Assembly (NCBI RefSeq): GCF_013299165.1
Contig: NZ_JAAFKD010000010.1
Coordinates: 62,001-126,000 of the forward strand
DNA length: 64,000 nucleotides
Reading direction: 5' to 3'
Origin: Microcoleus sp. bin38.metabat.b11b12b14.051
GTDB taxonomy: Bacteria; Cyanobacteriota; Cyanobacteriia; Cyanobacteriales; Microcoleaceae
The translations under genes and the position numbers were made by a program. This document shows, in pieces, positions 9,274 through 15,550 of this stretch. Within the stretch, counting starts at the first letter, position 1. Each line of letters opens with the position of its first letter. The notes under the pieces are model-generated. The model did no database searches. It saw only the letters and a list, made by a program, of their open reading frames with translations, and had not been told where the DNA came from.

Positions 9274-9305
9274 TTATTAAAACTCCCAAAGACTAGGAGA
9301 TGAAG

Positions 9306-9629
9306 ATGCAAGTCAAAGACATGACAATCGAGCAATTGCGGGACTTGATTCGGCATACGGTTGAACAGTGCTTAGAAGAATATTTTGGCGATCCTGATTC
9401 GGGTTTAGAAGTTAAGGAAGAAGTCAAGCAGAAATTGCTAGAGTCACTGAAGCGCAAACAAGCAGAAGAAAGCGGTATCCAAAAAGAACTTAAATTGAAG
9501 CTGTGTCAACCGGTGATTCCTCAGCCCAAGCGCAGTATTTTAGAACTGGAAGGTTTGGGTAAGGAAATTTGGAATGGGATTGATGCTGGAGAATATGTGA
9601 ATCAGGAACGAGATTCATGGAATGGATAG
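9306..9629 (+). CDS. VapB-like orphan antitoxin candidate
   Basis: This small charged protein (107 residues from ATG 9306) begins MQVKDMTIEQLRDLIRHTVE and ends GIDAGEYVNQERDSWN, a tail like those of VapB-type antitoxins that bind PIN toxins. An AGGAG at 9295-9299 sits six bases before ATG 9306 but touches ATG 9300, so the later start is preferred. No toxin gene follows: the next coding region at 9702 is another antitoxin-like protein. Regulation or toxin neutralisation in trans is possible; the function is inferred only. Confidence 0.6.
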   Translation: MQVKDMTIEQLRDLIRHTVEQCLEEYFGDPDSGLEVKEEVKQKLLESLKRKQAEESGIQKELKLKLCQPVIPQPKRSILELEGLGKEIWNGIDAGEYVNQERDSWNG

Positions 9630-9701
9630 CTTAGCGACATAACTCATAACTAGAAATTGTTATATAATAGCTTCAGATTCAAAAATCTCAACATAAAGCC
9701 T

Positions 9702-9932
9702 ATGTCTACTTATAGCGAGGTACTGAGTCAGGCTCAAAGTCTCACTCTTGAAGAGCAACAGCAAGTTTTAGAAGTATTGTCAGCATTGATTCGCGATCTG
9801 GAAACAACCCATACTCAGGATAGCAGTCAAAGATGGCCCAGGAAAGATTTAGATAGATGGCGCGGTTTTTTGCCGAAGCGTGTGGATGCTTTGGAATTCC
9901 AGTTGCAACTAAGAGAAGAATGGGATGAGTAA
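9702..9932 (+). CDS. Antitoxin-like small protein, MSTYSEVL family
   Basis: This 76-residue protein begins MSTYSEVLSQAQSLTLEEQQ and ends FQLQLREEWDE. Its first 25 residues match the product at 11261 (MPTYNEVLTQVQSL), so the two are paralogues. The ending resembles VapB-type antitoxins. An in-frame ATG at 9657 exists, but the residues it adds have no counterpart in the paralogue. No toxin partner follows. The function is unproven. Confidence 0.6.
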   Translation: MSTYSEVLSQAQSLTLEEQQQVLEVLSALIRDLETTHTQDSSQRWPRKDLDRWRGFLPKRVDALEFQLQLREEWDE

Positions 9933-10003
9933 TATCTCAATCACTTCGATCGCAATAGTGCTACGATAAAATCAGCGAAATAAAGTGTAATCTAAGACAG
10001 CCT

Positions 10004-10228
10004 ATGTTGACTGTAGAACAGATAGAAAATGCGATTCTCGAACTTGGGTCGAACGAAATTGGAGAGTTGTTAGAGTGGTTTCTAAATTTGGATTACCAAC
10101 GATGGGATGTTCAGCTAGAGAAAGATATTGCTGAGGGTAAACTGGATGCTTTAGCAGCAGAAGCGATGGCTAACGCCCCGGCTGTCGCCTACGCAGATTT
10201 TGAGAGTGGTAACTATCGAGCGATTTAA
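10004..10228 (+). CDS. Antitoxin of a RelE/ParE-type pair whose toxin is inactivated
   Basis: This 74-residue acidic protein (MLTVEQIENAILELG start, DFESGNYRAI end) has the size and helical character of antitoxins that precede ParE/RelE-fold toxins. The stop overlaps the next ATG by one base (TAATG), the coupled arrangement typical of toxin-antitoxin pairs. The downstream toxin frame carries a premature stop, leaving this antitoxin without an active partner. CGATAAAAT at 9964-9972 may be its -10 box. The assignment rests on context and size more than on a recognised motif. Confidence 0.6.
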   Translation: MLTVEQIENAILELGSNEIGELLEWFLNLDYQRWDVQLEKDIAEGKLDALAAEAMANAPAVAYADFESGNYRAI

Positions 10229-10482
10229 TGCACTATACTACTCGAAAATTTTGGGATTGTTATAGCGCTTTACCCTCAACGGTACAGGCTACAGCAGATC
10301 AGTGTTATGAGTTGCTCAGGGCCGATCAGTCTCATCCTTCTTTGCATTTTAAGAAGGTTGGTAAGTATTGATATGTAAGGGCCGGACAGGCTTATAGGGC
10401 GTTGGGTGTGGAAATTGAAACAGGTATTTTGTGGTTTTGGATTGGTACGCACGCAGAGTACGATCGACTGATTGGTAAATAA
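10228..10482 (+). pseudogene. RelE/ParE-like toxin gene with an in-frame TGA
   Basis: The frame coupled to the upstream antitoxin reads MHYTTRKFWDCYSALP and continues through LHFKKVGKY. It then hits TGA at 10369-10371 and resumes as YVRAGQAYRALGVE and FWIGTHAEYDRLIGK to a TAA at 10480. The region after the stop is the conserved core of small RelE-fold toxins (YRALGV, WFWIGTHAEYD). A TGG at that codon would give KYWYVRAG, so one G-to-A change explains the loss. It is scored as a pseudogene; a sequencing error is the alternative. Confidence 0.75.
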
Positions 10483-10570
10483 TCCAATAGTGCGATCGGC
10501 GTAGCTATCCCGTGGGATCTCGCACTTAAGGAAAATAAGGGCGATCGCAAGAGCTAAATTTCAGACTATC

Positions 10571-10579
10571 TGGTAAAAT
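10571..10579 (+). promoter_or_regulatory. Extended -10 element TGGTAAAAT
   Basis: TGG plus TAAAAT lies 40 bp before the antitoxin start at 10619. It is nearly identical to the element at 9265, consistent with each small module carrying its own promoter. Confidence 0.45.
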
Positions 10580-10618
10580 CAGACAGGTAGCTATAATAAT
10601 TTTCAATAGCTATGAACT

Positions 10619-10849
10619 ATGAAAACTCAAGAACTTCGCCAGAACCTTAAGCAATCGATAGATAGCTTATCTCCTGAACGGCTGCTCGTTGTGGCTGATT
10701 TTTTAGCTTATTTAGCAGAACGTGAAAGCAATGAAGCTACGGTGGAATTATTGAAAATTCCCGGTTTTCTAGAAGCATTTAATAAAGCCAAAAAGGATGT
10801 AGCAGCAGGTAAGGTGACTTCCGTTGAGCAACTCAAACGAAAATACTGA
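10619..10849 (+). CDS. Type II antitoxin paired with RelE-like toxin
   Basis: This 76-residue protein starts MKTQELRQNLKQSIDSL and ends VTSVEQLKRKY. It lies 22 bp upstream of an intact RelE-fold toxin gene in the same direction, the standard antitoxin-first order. The middle (SPERLLVVADFLAYLAERE) is predicted helical and could form the dimerisation region, with the C-terminus wrapping the toxin. As in most such modules it would repress its own promoter. The role is inferred from partner and size. Confidence 0.75.
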   Translation: MKTQELRQNLKQSIDSLSPERLLVVADFLAYLAERESNEATVELLKIPGFLEAFNKAKKDVAAGKVTSVEQLKRKY

Positions 10850-10871
10850 TTAAAATCTGAATTTTTATTCA

Positions 10872-11120
10872 GTGGTTCTTAGCTTTGATGCTCAGGAGTT
10901 TTTTGAAGAAGCATCAGCTTCTTTACAACGCAAGCTAGAGCGATGTTTTGAAATGTTGAAAACTCACCCTCGCAGTCATCCAAATATTAAGCAACTCAAA
11001 GGCGACTTAGCTGGATATTATCGCTATCGCGTTGGAGATTATCGGGTTGTTTATGACATTCATGAGGAGCAAAAGCAGGTGGTTGTGACTATTATCGCTC
11101 ATCGTCGTGAAGTGTATTAG
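10872..11120 (+). CDS. RelE/ParE-family toxin, intact
   Basis: This 82-residue protein, read from a GTG at 10872, has the signature of RelE-type toxins. These are ribosome-dependent mRNA interferases or gyrase poisons. It carries the strong family core LKGDLAGYYRYRVGDYRVVY and the end IIAHRREVY, which contains the basic and aromatic residues used in catalysis by RelE-type members. This is the only complete toxin-antitoxin pair in the cluster. The toxin target (mRNA or gyrase) is not decidable from sequence. Confidence 0.88.
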   Translation: MVLSFDAQEFFEEASASLQRKLERCFEMLKTHPRSHPNIKQLKGDLAGYYRYRVGDYRVVYDIHEEQKQVVVTIIAHRREVY

Positions 11121-11205
11121 GGCGCATTTTGGGAAGAAAAGGGCGATCGCACTTTGAGAAGAAATGGGCGATCGCGCTTTGGGAAGAAAAGGGCGATCGC
11201 ACTTC
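11119..11205. repeat. 25-bp tandem repeat centred on HIP1 sites, first block
   Basis: About three units of TTGGGAAGAAAAGGGCGATC type. The CGATCGC core starts at 11144, 11169 and 11194, exactly 25 bp apart. A second block of the same period lies at 11521-11660, so the small gene at 11261 is bracketed by them. Confidence 0.85.
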
Positions 11206-11260
11206 CAGCCAAAATCAGTATATATTAGGGTTAGAGCTAAAAAATACCAGTAAAAAGTCT

Positions 11261-11482
11261 ATGCCGACTTATAATGAGGTACTAACTCAAGTTCAATCCC
11301 TCGCCCTGACTGACCAACTTCGATTATTAGAGGAATTGAGAAACATCGTTCATCAGGGGGTTGAAGTTGAAGGCGATGATGAGGTGGTTTGGGCCCAAGA
11401 GATAGCGGAAAGTCAAGCAGCATTGGCAGATTATGTCGCGGGGCGCGATCGGGGAATATCTTCAAAAGAACTTAAGTTGTGA
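11261..11482 (+). CDS. Antitoxin-like small protein, MPTYNEVL family
   Basis: This 73-residue protein begins MPTYNEVLTQVQSLALTDQL and is a paralogue of the product at 9702 over its first 25 residues. The rest is acidic (VEVEGDDEVVWAQEIAES) and ends RGISSKELKL. Longer in-frame readings upstream run through the 25-bp HIP1 repeats and are discounted. No toxin frame follows; a second HIP1 repeat block lies there instead, so a partner may have been lost. An antitoxin role is inferred from the paralogue and setting. Confidence 0.6.
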   Translation: MPTYNEVLTQVQSLALTDQLRLLEELRNIVHQGVEVEGDDEVVWAQEIAESQAALADYVAGRDRGISSKELKL

Positions 11483-11520
11483 CTCAGATTGGTTCTCGCG
11501 GTGATGTCTATAAATAATGG

Positions 11521-11660
11521 CGATCGCCCTTTGGGACGAAAAGGTCGATCGCACTTGGGGACGAAAAAGACGATCGCACTTGGGGACGAAAAGGGCGATC
11601 GCACTTGGGGACGAAAAAGACGATCGCACTTGGGGACGAAAAGGGCGATCGCACTTCCCG
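11521..11660. repeat. 25-bp tandem repeat centred on HIP1 sites, second block
   Basis: The CGATCGC core begins at 11521, 11546, 11571, 11596, 11621 and 11646, with a strict 25-bp period. The linker is ACTTGGGGACGAAAA followed by GGG or AGA; the first units differ slightly. GGG gives a full GCGATCGC and AGA gives ACGATCGC, and the two alternate in the last four units. Confidence 0.9.
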
Positions 11661-11689
11661 ATATGAAATTAGGTCAAAAAACGCGACTT

Positions 11690-11760
11690 TTGTAGGGAAA
11701 CGGCATTGCCGTGTCCGTATCCGTGCCCACGCCGGAGACGGCAGTGCCGTTTCCCTACCG
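11690..11760. repeat. Imperfect inverted repeat (hairpin)
   Basis: GTAGGGAAACGGCATTGCCG and its near complement CGGCAGTGCCGTTTCCCTAC (one mismatch) flank a ~28-bp centre. It overlaps the 3' end of the leftward Uma2 gene and could act as a terminator or be a small non-autonomous element. Confidence 0.7.
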
Positions 11761-12414
11761 TTGCTGATTCTGTAAGTGCGATCGCACCCACTCTCTAAAC
11801 TCTCTAATTCTCGCATTTTCCCCTTTATCGGAATCTAGCTGCATAAACCCTGCGAGTTCTTTCACAGGAAATGAGCCAAATGCCAAACTGGTTTCCGACT
11901 CGACATAACCCGTATCATTTAAAATATTAACTGTCAGTTTTCCTTTCTTCCAGCGCCAAACCTCCGGCACTTTCAGTTCCGCATAAACCGCCATTTGATT
12001 GATAGAAGAACTTGTCAAATCCATTTCTACAGCTAAATCTGGCGGCGGGTCATTTTTGAGATCAATTTTTAATTTTCCCCGCATTACAGCTTCATTTTGG
12101 ATGTAAAAACATTCGTCAGCTTCTTTGCCAGCTTTTTTCGGTTCCGAACGCCAAGTAGATGATTTTAATCCGATAATTTCAATTCCAATCTCCTCAGACA
12201 GGGCTACAATTAGTCGTCCCAGAGTCCAGCTATACCTTTCATGTTCTGGTAGAGGCACCATTAGTTCCAAAGTTCCTTGGTAGTAAGTCATGCGCGGTGT
12301 TGAACGTTCCGCAAATATTTCTAACAACTGTTCGTAGGTTTCCCAACTGATATCATGTAAAACCAGGTGAGATTCTGCAAGATATTCTTTACTGTACGTC
12401 AGGGTTTGAACCAT
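11755..12414 (-). CDS. Uma2-family endonuclease-like protein (DUF820)
   Basis: This 219-residue protein belongs to the Uma2/DUF820 family of PD-(D/E)XK nuclease-fold proteins, greatly expanded in cyanobacteria. Family hallmarks are the N-terminal MTYYQGTLELMVPLPEHERY, the acidic core PDLAVEMD followed by TSSSINQMAVYAELKVPEVW, and a C-terminal WRWKKGKL. The in vivo role of these proteins is not established; copy number and clustering suggest mobile or conflict-related use. The 3' end overlaps an inverted repeat. It lies codirectionally with a second, diverged Uma2 gene. Confidence 0.88.
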   Translation of the reverse strand: MVQTLTYSKEYLAESHLVLHDISWETYEQLLEIFAERSTPRMTYYQGTLELMVPLPEHERYSWTLGRLIVALSEEIGIEIIGLKSSTWRSEPKKAGKEADECFYIQNEAVMRGKLKIDLKNDPPPDLAVEMDLTSSSINQMAVYAELKVPEVWRWKKGKLTVNILNDTGYVESETSLAFGSFPVKELAGFMQLDSDKGENARIREFREWVRSHLQNQQR

Positions 12415-12540
12415 TGCAAATACTCCTTGATGTCTGGCGGTATAGAGATTCTGCCTGTAAGAGATGCTATAAACAGGTAAAATTCTGATTGCACGAAACT
12501 TGTAATTCTATTTTACTGTATCCCACAGGGCGATCGCGCT

Positions 12541-13116
12541 TTACCAAATCGACTCAAGATTTAGCACAAATCCGGGAAGAACATCTTCACCTGATAAAGT
12601 AGCAGGCGAGTCCAGCACTTCAACTTCTGCGCCCTGACGATAAATTTCAACTTGTCGAGACTTGCGGTTAATTAACCAACCCAAACGCGCACCATTACCT
12701 CGGTACTCTTTCATTTTATCCTGAGTTTCTTTCAAGCTATCGCTCGGAGACATTAACTCGACTACAAAATCAGGACAAATGGGGGGGAATTTCTTTTTTT
12801 GTTCGGGAGTCAGAGCATTCCAGCGTTCTAATTTTACCCATGAAGCATCAGGGGCTCTATTTGCACTATTAGGAAGTTTGAATCCTGTTGAGGAATCAAA
12901 CACTTTACCCAGTTTATTTTGCTCGTTCCAATTCCAAATCTGTGCAGTTAATCCTGCATTACTGTTTCCAGTCTCTCCTCCTGCTGGTGACATGATAATT
13001 AGTTCTCCTTTCGCTGTTCGTTCCAGTCTAATATTTTCATTTTCCTGACAAAGCTGAAAAAACTGTTCGTCTGTCAGCTTAATGATGGGGTTGAGGTTGA
13101 GGGTGAGGGTAGTCAT
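12541..13116 (-). CDS. Uma2-family endonuclease-like protein, second type
   Basis: This 191-residue Uma2/DUF820 protein differs from its downstream neighbour. It has LERTAKGELIIMSPAGGETG, then APDASWVKLERW and the core PDFVVELMSPSDSL, where D and E are the expected metal ligands. The C-terminus (EDVLPGFVLNL) is also typical. The two Uma2 genes are clearly distinct in sequence, so this is not a recent tandem duplication. Confidence 0.9.
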   Translation of the reverse strand: MTTLTLNLNPIIKLTDEQFFQLCQENENIRLERTAKGELIIMSPAGGETGNSNAGLTAQIWNWNEQNKLGKVFDSSTGFKLPNSANRAPDASWVKLERWNALTPEQKKKFPPICPDFVVELMSPSDSLKETQDKMKEYRGNGARLGWLINRKSRQVEIYRQGAEVEVLDSPATLSGEDVLPGFVLNLESIW

Positions 13117-13194
13117 AGCGGTATTTTATCGTGGCTAAACGACCTTTATTAAGGATTGTAGCATATTGAGTGAGTTGCGAGGGCGATCGCACTT

Positions 13195-13452
13195 TTATTG
13201 ACTGTTCTTGATGTGATGTTCAACATAAGAGCGCAGTACAGCATTCATCAGAGATTGATAACCTTTTCCTTGACTTTTGAACCAATCTAGGACATCGCTA
13301 TCGACTCTTAAAGAAATAGCTTGTTTAGCGATCGGTTGCACGAGTTTGGCTTTTTCCCAGAAACTTGCATCTAACTCAGGAATCTCAGACGTATCAATGG
13401 CGGATTCTGGGATATTTTTTAGTTCTTCAAGTCGTTTGTGCGAGATAGTCAT
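13195..13452 (-). CDS. BrnA-like antitoxin without an adjacent BrnT
   Basis: This 85-residue protein is like BrnA (DUF4415), the ribbon-helix-helix antitoxin of the BrnT toxin. IPELDASFWEKAKLV and ISLRVDSDVLDWFKSQG are characteristic, and YQSLMNAVLRSYVEHH is the helix of the DNA-binding fold. ATG 13452 is preferred over an in-frame TTG two codons earlier. BrnT normally lies directly upstream, but the ~225 bp upstream (to the divergent gmrSD gene) holds no BrnT-like frame, so this is an orphan antitoxin or regulator. Confidence 0.8.
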   Translation of the reverse strand: MTISHKRLEELKNIPESAIDTSEIPELDASFWEKAKLVQPIAKQAISLRVDSDVLDWFKSQGKGYQSLMNAVLRSYVEHHIKNSQ

Positions 13453-13631
13453 ATTCAAACTGCACGAGTATGTATATACAAAGCGTATCTACTCACAGGA
13501 TAGCATAAAGGGCGATCGCCCTGCGAAAATATTCCCCAAAGCCGGATCGAGGGAGAGGTGGAGGGGCGGTGACAATCGCAGTTTGCGAATAAATGGGCGA
13601 TCGCTATACAAGCAAACATGAGGTTACTCTA

Positions 13632-13640
13632 TGCTAAAAT
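13632..13640 (+). promoter_or_regulatory. Extended -10 element TGCTAAAAT before gmrSD
   Basis: TGC plus TAAAAT lies 39 bp before the gmrSD start. It has the same form as the elements that precede the small genes of this island. Confidence 0.4.
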
Positions 13641-13678
13641 GAATGGTTATTCCTTCAAAAAGTTAAGAAGAAATTATT

Positions 13679-15502
13679 ATGGCAACTGCACCCAGAATTG
13701 AATCTCACAATTTAAGCATAGCCGATCTCTTTAAAGAGTTTTATGCAGTACCGGACTTTCAGCGGGAGTATGTATGGGCTGATGAAAATGTTGAAAAATT
13801 GCTTGTAGATATTATTGATGAATTATATGATAATGACGAACCACTAGAAGATAGCGAATATTTTTTAGGCTCTCTTGTTGTCTATCCAGATCAAGGAACT
13901 TTTCAATTAATTGATGGTCAGCAAAGGCTAACAACAATATATTTGCTTTTTTGTGCCATTCGAGATTTTGTGATTGAATCAGGAAACAAATCAAAAGCGA
14001 TAGAAGGTTTAATAGCAGGAGTTGATCAAGATACTAAGACTGGTCTAGACATAGATAGATATCGACTAACTCTTCAATATGGAGATGGTGCAAAAGTTTT
14101 AGAAATTATTGCTGACAGTAAAAGTAATATTTCAAGTATTGATAAAATAGCCTCTGAATCAGCTACTAAGCTGGTCGATGCTTATGAAACAATTAGGGAA
14201 TTCTTGTTGTCCCGCTTTGGATCTAGTGTCGAAAAAAGACTACAGTTTTCTGGTATTTTTACCAGTCGAGTTAAATTAATTAGAATTGGAACGTTAAACT
14301 TAAAAAGTGCTCTTAAAGTTTTCGAGACAATCAACCATCGCGGAGTAGGATTAAACTCTATGGATTTACTTAAAAACTACTTATTTATCAATACATCTAA
14401 ACAAGGAAGTAAAGATTTAAAATCTCATTGGAAAGAGTTAAAAAAACGATGGGATAAAATGATTAATATTATTCATGATTGCAAGGAAGATCCTATGCGA
14501 TTCTTGCGTTATTATATTATGTCTCACTATCAAGTTAATTTGCAGAATAACTTTCCAGAAGAAGCTATATATGATTGGTTTACTAAAGAAGGTAGCAGAT
14601 ATAAAATAGATAAATATCCTTTGAAGTTCGTGGATACTTTGATCAAAGCAAGTGAAGACTTCAGCAACTTTACTAGATGTAAAAATGTTGATGGTTCTGA
14701 CAATCAATCCTTGAAGAATATTAAAAAGCTACAAGGAAGATATAGCCAACACTTCATCTTACTTCTTGCAGCAAGAGAACTGCCAAAGGATTTATTCATA
14801 GAATTATGCTGTCACATTGAAAATCTTTTATTTACTTACACTATTACTCGTTCGACTCGTAAGGACATCAATATGATTCGTGATTTTTCCCAGTGGAGTC
14901 AAGACCTACTGGAAGTAAAAAAACGAGAACATTTTGAAACTTTTATTGAATTGTATTTCACAGAAAAATTGGTATCTTTATCTAATGAGTTTAATTCTGC
15001 TTTTCGTGAATTAACAGAATCTAAAATAGCTACATATCGTATTCGCTATGTACTAGCTAAAATAACTCAATTTGTGGACAACCAAGCTTACAGTAATGTT
15101 AGCCAGTTAGATAGATACTTAGATAAATCGATAACTATTGAACACATACTACCCAAATCAGTCAACCCTGAGTTGAGAAGTAAATTTGACAAACCGAATG
15201 AGTATGGTTCTTATGTTGAAAAGCTTGGTAACTTGGTTCTTTTAGAGAAGACAATCAACAGTTCTCTTTCTGACTCGACCTATGATGCTAAAAAAAGCGG
15301 TTATAAGCAGTCACAGCTTTTGCTCCCTCGTTCCCTTGTTGAAAAGCCTGGTGTAGGGAATAACACGCAATTAAACCGTACTGTAAATGACCTTAATCTT
15401 GATCAGTTTGAAGTTTGGGATTCCAAAGCCATAGACAAGCGTCAAGAAATGCTCGTTCACTTAGCTAGGCGAGTATGGGGTTTTGAAACACAACACAAGT
15501 AG
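13679..15502 (+). CDS. GmrSD-type modification-dependent restriction protein (DUF262-DUF1524)
   Basis: This 607-residue protein joins a GmrS-like DUF262 domain with a GmrD-like DUF1524 nuclease domain in one chain. DUF262 shows VPDFQREYVW (24-33) and the nucleotide-related DGQQRLTT (79-86). The C-terminal HNH-type domain shows IEHILPKS (His489) and LGNLVLLEKTINSSLSD. Known GmrSD enzymes cut phage DNA carrying modified (glucosylated) cytosines, so an antiphage role is likely but its substrate is unknown. The gene is visibly more AT-rich than chlH and its neighbours, which fits horizontal transfer. No methyltransferase is nearby, as expected for a type IV system. Confidence 0.88.
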   Translation: MATAPRIESHNLSIADLFKEFYAVPDFQREYVWADENVEKLLVDIIDELYDNDEPLEDSEYFLGSLVVYPDQGTFQLIDGQQRLTTIYLLFCAIRDFVIESGNKSKAIEGLIAGVDQDTKTGLDIDRYRLTLQYGDGAKVLEIIADSKSNISSIDKIASESATKLVDAYETIREFLLSRFGSSVEKRLQFSGIFTSRVKLIRIGTLNLKSALKVFETINHRGVGLNSMDLLKNYLFINTSKQGSKDLKSHWKELKKRWDKMINIIHDCKEDPMRFLRYYIMSHYQVNLQNNFPEEAIYDWFTKEGSRYKIDKYPLKFVDTLIKASEDFSNFTRCKNVDGSDNQSLKNIKKLQGRYSQHFILLLAARELPKDLFIELCCHIENLLFTYTITRSTRKDINMIRDFSQWSQDLLEVKKREHFETFIELYFTEKLVSLSNEFNSAFRELTESKIATYRIRYVLAKITQFVDNQAYSNVSQLDRYLDKSITIEHILPKSVNPELRSKFDKPNEYGSYVEKLGNLVLLEKTINSSLSDSTYDAKKSGYKQSQLLLPRSLVEKPGVGNNTQLNRTVNDLNLDQFEVWDSKAIDKRQEMLVHLARRVWGFETQHK

Positions 15503-15550
15503 TTTATCGAGAATGTAGAGGCAGACCCGAAAGGCCTGCCCCAAACTATC

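Noticed and set aside
10369..10371. TGA read as Trp or selenocysteine in the toxin frame
   Set aside because: No other TGA-containing gene is seen, cyanobacteria use the standard code, and no SECIS-like hairpin follows.
13453..13678. A BrnT toxin remnant upstream of brnA
   Set aside because: Reading this stretch on the minus strand shows no BrnT-like sequence.
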